The notes under the pieces: model-generated
Database searches by the model: none
What the model was told of the DNA's origin: nothing
What the model saw: only the letters and a program-made list of their open reading frames with translations
NCBI GenBank assembly: GCA_016630955.3
Contig: CM049987.1
Location: forward strand, 1,426,001-1,490,000
Direction: 5' to 3'
DNA length: 64,000 bases
Source: Didymella arachidicola
Lineage: Eukaryota > Ascomycota > Dothideomycetes > Pleosporales > Didymellaceae
Shown here: piece by piece, positions 45,291 through 56,173 of the stretch
How the letters are laid out: every line of letters starts with the position of its first letter
Numbering within the stretch: the stretch's first letter is position 1
Position numbers and translations under genes: made by a program

Positions 45291-47005
45291 TTAGTACACA
45301 TAGATGAAGTCTTCGTTCTTGATGTCTGTGACATCATCAAACGCCTTATCGCCAACACCGCTTGCGACAGCATCTTCTACACCCTCGACGTCTCCATTAG
45401 AAAGCCCCTCCATACTTGTGTCCACAACGACTGCCGACTTACCCATAGACTCGCGAGTGGCGGCGTGTTTGCGGTTGAGCACTTTGATCCACATCATGGC
45501 CAGAATAACGAGTACAACAATAGTAACGAAAAGTGCCAAGTTCGCCCGAAGACCTCGTCGATAGTAGGGTTTCTCTGAGGGCTTGAAAAGGTGAGGGCCA
45601 ATGATGTTACCGGCGCTGGCTCCAATGAATAGGATACTGGTCGTCACCTTCCTCTTGGTATCACCACCGGTGTTTTGTCCTGACCAGGAGTAAATCAGAG
45701 GCGATATACCAGGGTAAAACGATGTGAGGTAGTATCCAACGAGCAGCACGCCACGATGGTTTTTGCCACGACCGACCACCATGAGGATGACAATACCGAT
45801 GATAGGTGGGATGCACAGGAGTATCAGGACTGGTCCCTTCTTCTTCAACTTGGTCGCCAAGAATGCCCCGCCAAGTGTCGCGATGATCTGAACGGCCCCG
45901 AAAGGCATGTTGAAAAGAATGGTTTGGAACTTGTTGAAGCCAAAGCCCTGGATGATCAAGGGACCGAAGGTTGTAATGCCACCGCTGGGGATACTGACCG
46001 CCGTCAGCATCGAGAACCAGAGCCATGTCTTGATGTCCAGAAATGCCTCTAGAACGTGATCCCACTTCCAGACCCTCGAGGCAACACCCATTTGGTTCAT
46101 ACGGAGGCGCTCGACAGCGACTAGCTTCTCGTGTTCATTAAGAAATTTGGCCTCCATGGGCGAGTCGGGCATGAACATGTAGACTGGGATAGCCACGAGG
46201 ACTGTCAACAGGCCACAGAACAGGAAAATGATCTGATATTCGTGTAGGCGATCGGAGTGAATGTGGCCCAGGCCATACGATAGGAGACTGCCAAGGATAT
46301 TGACTATGCCAAGCATAGAGTACCACGCGGCGTTACGATTGGTCTGTTCGGAACGTTTGTACCACATCTGGACTACTGCGATGAATGCAGGTGCTAAAAT
46401 GTGTCAGCAGATGGTCCAGAGGACGTGCAACGAATTCAACTTACCAACGGCGGCCTCAAACGCTCCCAGCAAAAACCGTGTCGCCATGAGTCCGGTGAAG
46501 TTAGTTGCACCGGCCATACCACAAAGAATGGCGCCCCAGGTCAACACCATTACTCCTACAAACTTGCCAATTGGAAATTTGACCAAGAAAAATGCAACCA
46601 GCGGCTGCATGACAAGCTGCGCGATGTATACAATGCTGCCCAGCCAAGAGTACTGGTCCGAGTTGGGATCGAGTTTCGCATCTTGAATGAGACCGAAAAC
46701 TGAGGCGTAGGAGAGCGTAGTCTTGTCTGAACTCATCTGTTAGCCGCAGAGTCTCCTGCAGCATCGTCAAACGTACCAAGAGATTGCAAGAAATAGATCG
46801 AGAGTAGGATCGGGAGGATGATGAGGTCAATCTTCTTCAGAACATGCTTGTTCTCCTCTGCCGTCACCACGATGCGCTCACTTGAGGCAAGCAGTTCAGC
46901 AGCTTTGTCTTTGCCACGGACCTCTGGTGCGGGCTTGTGGATGAACTCAACGGTCTCAACCTCGGTCTTAATGATGCCTGACGATGGGAGATCGGGGTTT
47001 GCCAT
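45291..47005 (-). CDS. MFS transporter, DAL5/allantoate permease (anion:cation symporter) type
   Basis: Exons 47005-46777, 46726-46445 and 46393-45291; introns 50 and 51 bp; 537 residues. The first splice restores FLQSLDKTTLSYASVFGL, a hallmark of this subfamily; the acceptor TTCAG at 46727 is required because the nearer AACAG breaks the frame. About 12 hydrophobic segments are visible, with TM4-like GLMATRFLLGAFEAAV followed by APAFIAVVQMWYKRSEQ, and a long cytosolic loop before the second half. N- and C-terminal tails are hydrophilic. Members import organic anions such as allantoate, nicotinate or sugar acids at the plasma membrane. It is divergent from the GH31 gene and convergent with the regulator. 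Confidence 0.9.
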
Positions 47006-47397
47006 GATGGAGGAGAGACAGCCAGAATCGGAGACTGCAGTGGAGAAGAAATAGGTGGAGCTGATTCTTCGACTTATACACCGTCCCCATGGGGAACTCC
47101 ACTACCCCAGAGCTCCACTTTCCGCCGATCCCAGGCTTGCTACGGCCGAAGTTACCGCCGGGTGACGCTACGCTAGACCAGGGCTGGGCAAGGAGGGGGA
47201 CACGCTTGTGATGGAACACAAAATTATCAGCCGACAATACCGAAGGTCATGGCCGACGCCGGATCATCTACTACCGGAGTCTACATAAAGAGTGAATGCT
47301 GCGCGATGGCTTGAGATGACACGACATTCATAGTCTCCTAGCGACGTGGTTGGAGAGCGTGAAAACCAGACACAATAGTCTCTACGCCACTCTCATC
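47006..47397. promoter_or_regulatory. Shared divergent promoter, transporter / GH31 glycosidase
   Basis: 392 bp between two start codons. It is rich in CGG/CCG triplets of the kind bound by Zn2Cys6 dimers, including the palindrome cggccg at 47143-47148 and further CCG/CGG near 47112-47118, 47156-47161 and 47240-47275. A role for the regulator at 43230 here is inference. Confidence 0.45.
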
Positions 47398-49965
47398 ATG
47401 GGTCAACTCGAGATTGTTCCTCTTGACTTCAAGCCAACGGCACATACTGAAGATGCTTCCACAAGCATCCGACTCCAATCGTCACAAGGCCGATACAACT
47501 TCAGCTTTGAGGCTTTGAGACCAGGCCTCTTCCGAACAACCTTCACATCTCCACAACATCTGCTGCCTCCTCACCGAGCAGCATCACTTCCATTCAAGGA
47601 GCTCAGTGGTACTCAGGTAGAGCAAATAGCCTGTACTGCTACTACAAAGTCCTTTCAGGTGGACGATGTAACAGCAACTGTAGACTGGACCACTGGCCCG
47701 CCCTTGTTGGCTCTGCAATTTACCGGACAGGAAGCACCTATCCACGCAGATCTGCCTCATCGCGCATACGTGGCAGATGGAAACGGGATAGCGCACTACA
47801 CGCGATACAACCCAAACACACTCCACGTTGGTCTTGGAGAGAAGGCAGCACCTCTTGATCTGTCAAATCGAGGTTTTGTTCTGTCTGCTACTGACAGTTT
47901 TGGCTACGATGTCTATCGTACCGACCCGTTGTACAAGCACATCCCACTTCTCATCAATGCTACGCCACAGGGATGCGTTGGAATCTTCTCCTCTTCCCAC
48001 GCTCGGGGCTTCTACTCTGTCGGCTCTGAGATGGACGGGATGTGGGGACGCTTCAAGGTTTATCGTCAGGAGCATGGCGGCCTCGAAGAGTACATCATCA
48101 TGGGGGCCACAATCCCTGATATCGTACGAATTTACGCCGATCTGGTCGGCTACCCGCTTCTTGTCCCGCGGTGGGCCTTTGGGTACATCGCTGGCGGTAT
48201 GAAATACAGTATGGAGGATAAGCCACGTGCTTGCGACTCACTCATGGCATTTGCTGCGAAGCTTAAGAAACATGATATCCCATGCAGTGGCTTCCAAATG
48301 AGTTCCGGTTACACCGTTGCAGAGACTGAGCCGAAGACACGTAATGTGTTTACTTGGAACCGACATCGCTTTCCAGATCCGAAGGGTTTCATGGACGCGT
48401 ACCACAAGGAAGGCATCCGGTTGATCGCTAATGTCAAGCCTTACGTTCTGGCCAATCACCCCGAATACGAGAAGCTGAAAGCAGCAGGCGCTTTTTTCAC
48501 TGACCCGGTGACCAAGAACTCCGCACAGGCAAGACTATGGAGTGCGGGCGGTGGAGAGAGCGGAGTCGGTAGTCACATAGACTTTACCTCGGAAGCCGGA
48601 TACAAGTGGTGGTACGAGGGCATTCGCGAACTCAAGCGAGTCGGCATCGACTGCATTTGGAACGACAACAATGAGTACACAATCCCGAACGACCAATGGA
48701 AATGTGCTTTGAATGAGCCTTCGGTGAACCAAGAAGGCAGCAGCGAATGGAGTAAAGAGGTTGGGTTTTGGGGCCGATCGCTGAACACCGAGCTCATGGG
48801 CAAGAGCTCCTATGAAGCTACACTGGACATCGAGCCTGACCAACGGCCCTTCGTCTTGACTCGTAGTGCCACTGCCGGTACTCTACGGTATTGTGCCAGC
48901 GCTTGGAGCGGCGACAATGTTACTAGTTGGGATGGAATGAAAGGGGCCAACGCTTTGTCTCTCGGCGCAGGTATGTGCCTAATGCAATGCTACGGCCACG
49001 ACATCGGTGGCTTTGAGGGACCACAACCATCTCCAGAGCTGCTGGTGCGCTGGTGTCAGCAAGGCATCTACTCATCACGATTCGCGATCAATTGCTTCAA
49101 GACGTCGCCTGAGAACAACCTTCTTGGTGATGTCATCGAGCCTTGGATGTATGAAGAGACAACGCCGTTGGTGCGCGACATCATCAAGCGCAGGTACGAA
49201 CTCATTCCATACTTGTACTCGCTGGCGCTACATAGCCATCTCACTGCCACACCACCGCAGCGTTGGGTCGGCTGGGGCTACGACAAAGATCCTGAAGTCT
49301 GGAAAAACAAGGTTCTGACTGATGGTGAGACCCAATACTGGCTTGGCAACTCGTTGTTGGTCGGCGGAGTCTTTGAGTCTGGTGCATCAACAGCAAAAGT
49401 GTACCTTCCCAAGGATGATTCAGACACTGAGCTGCAGTACCTCGATTTGAACAATAAGCCGCAGACATACCTCAAGGCAGGTCAATGGGTTGAAATCTCA
49501 GCCAAGTGGAATGAGAGTATTCCGGTCCTCGCAAAGGTTGGCACCGCTATTCCAATTGGGAGACCGGAGCAGACCCTCGCCCTTGGCGACAAATCGAACC
49601 CCGCAGATCTGCCTGCAGACGATTACCGAGCTGTTGAGATATTCCCGCCGAGGGAATCGTCGACTGACAGAGTCTTCAAAACTATTTGGTATGAGGATGA
49701 TGGAATCAGCCCGCCGCCTGCCAGTATCTCAACGTTTGAGCTACGATACTCGACAACCGAGCATACGGTCGAGGTTGAGCTGGAGAAGAAGTTACAACCA
49801 GGATTCGAGCCGGCCTGGAACGACTTAATCGTCATCCTGCCAGCCGGTGATCAGCGACAAGTAACGCTCAACAAGCAGGAGACTAGACGTGTCAAGGTGG
49901 ATGGGCAGGGTCGGGCGCACTTTAGCAGTGGAATTGACCAGTCAGATCAAAAAACCGTGTTATAG
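47398..49965 (+). CDS. Glycoside hydrolase family 31 enzyme (alpha-glucosidase/alpha-xylosidase type)
   Basis: A single exon of 855 residues. The frame is open a little upstream, but the first ATG (MGQLEIVPLDF) is at 47398. The N-terminal beta domain is followed by the GH31 barrel: VPRWAFGYIAGGMKYS, the nucleophile motif GIDCIWNDNNEY (Asp423), and the acid/base motif RSATAGTLRYCASAWSGDN (Asp506), then GHDIGGFEGPQPSPELLVRW. A C-terminal domain with WYEDDG follows. There is no signal peptide, so the enzyme should be intracellular and act on imported alpha-linked oligosaccharides or xylosides; substrate choice cannot be read from the sequence. The divergent transporter gene supports a joint catabolic function. 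Confidence 0.93.
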   Translation: MGQLEIVPLDFKPTAHTEDASTSIRLQSSQGRYNFSFEALRPGLFRTTFTSPQHLLPPHRAASLPFKELSGTQVEQIACTATTKSFQVDDVTATVDWTTGPPLLALQFTGQEAPIHADLPHRAYVADGNGIAHYTRYNPNTLHVGLGEKAAPLDLSNRGFVLSATDSFGYDVYRTDPLYKHIPLLINATPQGCVGIFSSSHARGFYSVGSEMDGMWGRFKVYRQEHGGLEEYIIMGATIPDIVRIYADLVGYPLLVPRWAFGYIAGGMKYSMEDKPRACDSLMAFAAKLKKHDIPCSGFQMSSGYTVAETEPKTRNVFTWNRHRFPDPKGFMDAYHKEGIRLIANVKPYVLANHPEYEKLKAAGAFFTDPVTKNSAQARLWSAGGGESGVGSHIDFTSEAGYKWWYEGIRELKRVGIDCIWNDNNEYTIPNDQWKCALNEPSVNQEGSSEWSKEVGFWGRSLNTELMGKSSYEATLDIEPDQRPFVLTRSATAGTLRYCASAWSGDNVTSWDGMKGANALSLGAGMCLMQCYGHDIGGFEGPQPSPELLVRWCQQGIYSSRFAINCFKTSPENNLLGDVIEPWMYEETTPLVRDIIKRRYELIPYLYSLALHSHLTATPPQRWVGWGYDKDPEVWKNKVLTDGETQYWLGNSLLVGGVFESGASTAKVYLPKDDSDTELQYLDLNNKPQTYLKAGQWVEISAKWNESIPVLAKVGTAIPIGRPEQTLALGDKSNPADLPADDYRAVEIFPPRESSTDRVFKTIWYEDDGISPPPASISTFELRYSTTEHTVEVELEKKLQPGFEPAWNDLIVILPAGDQRQVTLNKQETRRVKVDGQGRAHFSSGIDQSDQKTVL

Positions 49966-50402
49966 ATAATCACAATATCAAGATCTTTAGGGGGTATTTT
50001 CCGCATTTTCAACGCCTGATTCAGTAGTATACGTGATGGTTTGATGTACGCTGTCTCACAGCGTATTTCTGCATTTGAACGTCCACCATCCACGACGCTG
50101 CCGATACCTCTCATATCTTTGTCTGGACACAATCGGCGGCTTTAGGCGATCTTGTGGAAGGCTAATAGGTTGTAGTTAGGTCTTAATAGCTCAACTTCAG
50201 CTAAGACAGGTGTCTTATGTCCTTGTCAAGTACTCCAAGCCCTGCGCTAGCTGTGTTGTGCGCTCTATGTAGTCTGCTGTAATCTCTACCCCTTGCGCTG
50301 CTACATTCTCGTCTATCTAGTGAAATTCTTTTGTTTCTTAGGTCCAAACGCTTTAATAACAATACCCGCATCTAATACTTGTCTAGACTATAGGTATTAA
50401 TA
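49966..50402. other. Gene-to-transposon transition; probable decayed repeat from ~50150
   Basis: The first ~190 bp are ordinary 3' flank. From about 50150 the DNA becomes rich in ta, tta and cta, like the RIP-decayed elements to the right. The minus strand near 50220-50320 can be read as a short protein-like stretch broken by stops, which may be an older unidentified transposon. It is not assignable. Confidence 0.35.
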
Positions 50403-52361
50403 ACGTACATGTACAGCGAGCGGACCACACGGGCGAGCGGACCACCTAGTTTTACTAGAGAAAACCAAACATCTAGAGGTTAATAACTCTAGAACTAACG
50501 TACATCACGGGCGAGTGCATCACCGAGCGAGTGCATCACTTTTGCCAAGACCCCACCAAAATCACCCACGTTATGGCCCAGAACACCACGAATTGGCCCT
50601 GCACAAGGCAAAACAAGCTGTAATATTACTTAGAGACCTCTTCTGCTCTATTCTTGCACGTTTGCGCGTTGTGCCCACTCTTTCTGCACCGTCCACAGCG
50701 TCGTTGAGATGGTTCACCTCCTTCAGCACGCACCTGTGTCTTCCTCTTCTTTCCATCACTACGTGCGCCAAACTCTGATAGAGCAGTCCGCCGCTGGCCT
50801 TCTTCAACCGTGAGGCTTCCCTCTGTCTGGATATGCCTTCTTTTGCGCGATTTACGTTCTGTAGCAGCTGCTAGAGCTGCGTGAAGTGGAGCGTTCTCCC
50901 GTTGTGCCAAAGCCAGCTTGTGCGCAACTATTGCTGCCCCCTTTGAGACCTTCTTAAACGCTTCAACCATAGAGGTTGGTGAGCTGTCTACATGTCTCTG
51001 AATCCTCTTCTTCACAAGCGTTGATTGCGACCTAAATTCTAGGGTATAGCTTGGGGTTTGCGACTGCCAGAGCGGGTTGTTTTGGGGGAGTGGTGGCGAT
51101 GGGGTGCGCAGCTTCACATTCAGAGCCGATATGACGCGATCTGGGGCAAACGGGGCCAATCCGGCCCTTCGGAACCCTCCTTGAATGTTGCTAGAGGTCA
51201 TAGCTTTATTATAAGCTGCTATGAAGTATAGGAGGAACTCCTGCTTTGTGATGTGGTTGATCCGGTTGTGTATGAGCTAATTGACCTCATCCCCGTACGC
51301 CTTCTTCAGAGGGCCAAAACAAGCCACATCAAGTGGCTGCAGGAGGTGCGATGAGTGCGCAGGCATGCAGAGAAGGATAATATTCTTTTCCTTGCAAAGA
51401 TCTTGGAATTCCACAGAGCAGTGGCTCTCGTGGCCGTCGATAACCAGCAGTCGGTGGGTACCAACAGTACGCGTCTTTGTATGCTTGTCAAAGTGCTTCA
51501 ACCAGTCAAAACCAAGCTTGTTAGTAGTCCAGCCGTTCTTAAAGACAGCAACAGTCCAATCCTGGGGCAGGTCATCGTCTTTGTACCAGTTAGACTGGTG
51601 GCGGCGGGCTTTGAAGATGATGTAGGGCGGGATTGCCCACCCTGTGGCATTGATGCCCTGGATGACCGTTACCCACTCGCGATTGCCTGGCTGGACTGCT
51701 TTTGCCCGTCCGCGGTTCTCTGAAGCTGTAACGACTGCTCCGGAGCTTATCTGGCCCATTATAAAGCCTGTCTTGTCGAAGTTGTACGTGTCGTTGTCCT
51801 AGATGCTATACTTGGCTTTGGTGTTGGCTACAAGGTCAAACTAGCCCTGTATGACCTCAGGATCCTCGCAGAGGGCTCGTTTGTAGTCGTACTTGCGATT
51901 AAAGACTGTTTTAAGCTCTTCCTAACGCGAAACAAACCTGCTGGCCCACCTTGGGCCAACAGGGGCCAAACCGCGCTCTTTCCGCAGAGAATTGGCGATA
52001 TCAGTCACATCTGCGAGCCGGGGAGGCCGTCCTTGCTTGGACAGCTCAAGTATATGCGTAACAATCACCTGCTCCTCAGTATTCGTCAGATTCCGTGAAT
52101 TGGCTATAGTATTAATGCGTGAAGGTCGTCCGGCGCGTCGTCGGTGTACTGTACTTCGAGAGACGCTGTAGATATCTGCAGCGCGTCGCTGGGAGAGTTT
52201 CGCGTCTTGTTTAAGAGCTTGGAGCGCAAGCTGTATCTGACGCTCTTTTGACGCGTTAAACTGTGCTTGTTGGAGTGGCATTAGTATAGGAAGGGAGTTT
52301 TAGTGTAGTCTTGGCAAAAGTGTCCTGTTCGCTAACCGTCCTGCTCGCTGTACATGTACGT
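50403..52361 (-). mobile_element. Fot1/pogo-like transposon A, mosaic ends
   Basis: TA (50401-50402) precedes an end beginning ACGTACATGTACAGCGAGC, and TA (52362-52363) follows an end whose complement begins with the same 19 bases; beyond these the two ends diverge. A second end-like sequence starts at 50498 after another TA (ACGTACATCACGGGCGAGTG) and carries the inner block cttttgccaagaccccacc that normally adjoins the terminal repeat. The left end is therefore either duplicated or recombined. The interior holds a transposase pseudogene. Confidence 0.75.
50626..52281 (-). pseudogene. Transposase of element A, broken by four TAG codons
   Basis: The frame can be followed from MPLQQAQFNASKERQ (52281) to the end at 50626 in one phase, with four in-frame TAG codons: after FVSR, after VIQG (Trp expected), after KYSI, and after GDEVN. 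All are explained by CAG-to-TAG or TGG-to-TAG transitions, as RIP makes. Visible parts: N-terminal helix-turn-helix (QRRAADIYSVSRSTVHRRRAG), CENP-B-like second domain, DDE_1 catalytic core with NFDKTGF, VIDGHESH and LLQPLDVACFGPLKK, and a CCHC knuckle (CGRCRKSGHNAQTC). It is not expected to make active enzyme. Confidence 0.88.
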
Positions 52362-52363
52362 TA

Positions 52364-52997
52364 TGTTAACCTTTAATATAAAGCTACGTACTCTATTACT
52401 ACTACTTCTCTTAAACAGCCTACTCTAGTAGTTACAAACCCTAAGTAATACCCTAGAATTTAGGTTGCAATTAACTTTAATTTAAGAGAAGTATAAGAAG
52501 CAGCAGGGCAGCTTACTAGATTCTATACTAAGCGCGCTTAAGCACTACGCAAAGGGGGTAGCAATTGTTGTGCACAAGCTAGTGTTGGCGCAACAGGAGA
52601 TAGCTAAGCTTTAAGCAGCCAATAAAGCCGCCACCCGACGTAAATTGCATAAAAGAAAGCGTATTTAAGCTAAGGGAAGCCTTGCAGTTAAAGAAGGCCA
52701 GCGGTTAACTACTCTATAGGAGTTTGGCGCGCGTGGTGATGGTAAGAAGGCAAAGAAGCAGGTGCGCGCTAAAGGAGGTAAACTATCCCAACAACGCTGT
52801 AGACGGTGCGGAGAGGGTAGGCACAACGCGCGAACGTGCAAGAATGCTATAGAAGAGGTCTCTAAGTAATATTACAGCTTGTTTCACCCTATGCAGGGCT
52901 AAAGTGTGGTGTTTTAGGCTATAATAGGGTAAGTTATAGTATAGTCTTAGCAAAAGTATTCTATTCGCTAACTGTCCCGCTCGCTGTACATGTACGT
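52364..52997 (+). mobile_element. Remnant B: 3' part of an E-type transposon, RIP-decayed
   Basis: It begins exactly at the right TA of element A and aligns by eye with the C-terminal third of the transposase of element E (from about 60625), with most differences CA-to-TA or TG-to-TA. A zinc-knuckle coding stretch survives near 52795-52850 (CGEGRHNARTC). The right end keeps a terminal repeat whose complement begins ACGTACATGTACAGCGAGCG, followed by TA at 52998-52999. Several stops; a fossil. Confidence 0.72.
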
Positions 52998-53019
52998 TAA
53001 CTTATTCTAGGTTAAAAGA

Positions 53020-53298
53020 GACTAGTCCTACGCCTTAGAACCCTCCCTAGATATTACTAGAGCTAATAGCTTTTTTATAAGCTACTTTAAAGTATAGTAG
53101 AAACTTCTACTTTATAATATAGTTAATCTAGTATTATATAAGCTTATTAACCCTAACTCTACATATCTTCTTTAAGGAGCTAAAACAACCTATATTAAGT
53201 AGCTATAGAAGGTATAATAAGTATATAGGTATATATAGAGTTATAATCTTCTAATTCTTATATTATTATATAAATTCTATAGAGTTATAGCTGCTATA
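53020..53298 (-). mobile_element. Remnant of A/E-type transposase, minus strand, RIP-decayed
   Basis: A very AT-rich stretch that matches, base class by base class, the complement of the transposase segment between SNIQGGFRxAG and the LLQPLD region of element A (about 51170-51420). Nearly every C or G of a CA/TG step has become T or A. It abuts the left end of element C. Confidence 0.6.
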
Positions 53299-54343
53299 AC
53301 GCTAACTACTACTAGATAGCGTACTCTACTAGAATAGCGTATCTTATTATAAATTTATCTTTGCACCTTAGTATTTTATTACTATAACAAGTAATTTAGA
53401 CGTATAATAGCTTAAATTAATCCTCTATCTCTATTATATTATGCTAATAGGTGCGCTTATTATGCCCTATTTTGCTATGTATTATATAGCGCTGTTTGAC
53501 TTTACTACTTCTACTACCTACCTACGCACCTTCTCTGTTAGCCTTAGCCTTAGCCTTAGCGTCTTTCTCCTTTAGTATTTCCTCTGCCTCTGCCTGTAAG
53601 AGAGTCCCGCCTTCCTAAATCTGCTTCTTTTTATGCTTCTTACGCTTAGAAGCAGCCCTATTTGCCTGCTTAAGCTAGGCTATCCTTGCCTTAAGCAGCG
53701 TGCGCGAATAGTCCCTCTTTACAGACCCCCTTTTAACCTGTAGGGCTATCTTAATAATTAAGTTAGGAGAGGAACTCTTATGTTCTCTTATCCTCTTAAT
53801 AATTAGAGTTGTTTAGCTATTAATTTTAATCGCGTTAGTTAGTGTTTTAGGTTGCTAGTTAGTAAGCCTAGGTAGAGGCGGTGTTAGGATACAAGGCTTA
53901 ATTTTAAGCCTTAACAGCACCGCCTCTAGGTTAAGTAGAACTAAGCTAGTTGCTCTAAAGCTTAATAAGATGTTGCTCTTTAAGATTGCCTTGTTATATA
54001 CTAGTTAAAACGTTGCTAAGAAGGCCTTTTTGTCTACGTAGGTAATGTAACTATCTGCTAAGCTTTTAATTTCCTTCTTATACGCCTGCTTTAGTAGGGC
54101 AAAGCACCTAATATTAAGTAGCTATAGGACGTAAGAGGCGTATAGCGGTATATAGAGGGTAATAATATTACTTTCCTTGCAGAGATTCTAAAATTTAAGT
54201 AACTTGTAACTCTTATAGCTATTAATAGTTAGTAGCTAATAGCTACCTATAGTAGCAGCCTCTATGTGCTAGATAAAGTGCTTTAGCTAGGCAAGGCTAA
54301 GCTTATTAGTAGTCTAGCTATTCTTACTAACCCTAATCCTCTA

Positions 54344-56173
54344 ACGTGTTCCACCAGTAAGCTGCGCACCCTAGTAAGCTGCGCACCCCACCCAACTTAA
54401 CGCGAGTCTCCACGCGATAGATCTACAACAACATAAGATAATAGTATAGAACTTTGTAGATAGCTAGTCTATTACTGTCTACATTGAGTCCGCGTGTGTC
54501 CTTGGGTATGACATTTTGTACACGTTGGTGGTGCGCGTTGACGTCCCTGAGTAGCCTGAGCTTGTTCTACCTCTGCAACCACCCTTTCTGCCTCTATAGC
54601 GAGCTGCTGGCCTTGCTGAGCCTGTAGCGCTCCTCCACGAGCTATATATTGACGCTGCTGGTCTCTCCTACGTCGCTGGCGCTGACTAGCTGTACGAAGC
54701 TTCCTATTCTCCTCTGCGAGTATAGTCGCTGAGTTCATCGCAAGTTGACAACCTTTGACAAGCTGGCGTATAGCTTGGCTTGTTGGGCTCTGCGACTGGC
54801 GGCGAAGGAGGTCCTTTACGTGTTGAGCCTGCTTTTCAAGCTGCGCTATGGTACGCGGTGTCTCTGCGGTCCATGCGACGTTGTTGTCTGCTGTAGTCGC
54901 TGGTAGAGACGGCGTACAGACGACAGTGAGCGACGATAGGACGCGTTCTGGACAGGGAGGGATAAGCCCTGTCGCCTGGAAGCCTGCCTGGATGTTCTGC
55001 TGCGTGAGTGCTGCTGGCCGGATCCGTGTATAGGCTGTAAGGAAGTCTATCTTGTTAATATGGTGGACGCCTTGACGAGCTAGCTCCTAGATCTCGTGAC
55101 CGTACGCTCGCTTAAGCGGAGAGAAGCAGCCCACATCAAGTGGCTGGAGGAGGTGGGAGTATGGGCTGGCATACAGAGAGTGATGATCTTGTTCTCTATA
55201 CAGAACTGGTCAAACTCAGGCGTAGCGTGGCTGCTATGGCCATCTAGGATAAGAAGCCGGTAGACTCCATGCGTACGAGGCGCTGTATATCTATTAAAGT
55301 GCTTTACCCACTCTACGCCAAGCTTATCTGTCGTCCAGCCGTTGTCTGATACAGCAAGCACCCAGTCTATAGGGATGTTGTGGTACCAGCTAGCCTGGTG
55401 CTGCTTACCAGACAGGATCACGAACGGTGGAAGACACCAGCCAGACGCGTTGATACACTCAATCGTCGTGACCCAGTCTCTATTACCTGGCTGTATAACA
55501 GTAGCGCGACCTGCTGTATCTGAGCTCGTGACTACTTTAGACGTTGCTGCGACGCCTATCATAAAGCCAGTCTCATCAAAGTTGTACGTGTCTGCGTCTA
55601 GTATCCCATAGTCTGCCGCGTCTCATCTACGAGCTTGGACCACGCTGCGATAGCGACAGGATCCTCGCAGCAAGCGCGCTGACTGTGGAACTTCCTATTC
55701 TACTTTGTCTGTAGCTCAGGCTGGCTGTTGACAAAGCGCGACACCCAGTTCTTGCCTACAGGTGGAGGAGGTGGATCTTGGCCGCGGGCTGCGAGTAGAG
55801 CGTCTGCCATGCGTCGTGCATCAATAATATAGGGTGGAAAGCCTCGTCGATTAAGGTCTAGGATCCACTGCACAAGAGACTGCTCTTTAGTAGTTGATAG
55901 CTTTCGGTTGACAGAGACTATCTCCGATTGCGGGTGGACACCACGGAGACGCGTCCGGAGAGTAGATTCTGGTACGTCATACGCTCTCGCGAGGGCTTGG
56001 ATTGATTGGCATGGTTTATTCTGATAGGAGACTATCGCGAGACTCAGTCTACCTTCACGAGATGTCACCTCAGGCCGTGGTTGTTGAGTTATGGTCGTTG
56101 GCGCAGATGGAGTTGTAAGGATTTGGTGGGGTGCGCAGCTTACTAGGGTGCGCAGCTTACTGGTGGAACACGT
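54344..56173 (-). mobile_element. Fot1/pogo-like transposon D, nested in C
   Basis: About 50 bp perfect inverted repeats begin ACGTGTTCCACCAGTAAGCT and contain the motif AGTAAGCTGCGCACC twice, 17 bp apart. TA duplications lie at 54342-54343 and 56174-56175. Length 1830 bp. Its base composition is near normal, unlike C, showing that it arrived after C had decayed. It encodes a broken transposase on the minus strand. Confidence 0.93.
54472..56092 (-). pseudogene. Transposase of element D, broken
   Basis: Read on the minus strand. No ATG starts the frame; an ATA lies at 56092-56090 where a start would be expected. The N-terminal HTH domains run from 56068 (SREGRLSLAIVSYQNKPCQS) to a TAG after PELQTK near 55700. 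A frameshift near 55615 is needed to reach DADTYNFDETGF, then the core 55562-55080 contains LLILDGHSSH. A second frameshift near 55160 precedes LLQPLDVGCFSPLKRAYG, and a TAG follows soon after. The C-terminus 54738-54472 is Gln/Arg-rich and ends in the knuckle CTKCHTQGHTRTQC. Inactive. Confidence 0.85.
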
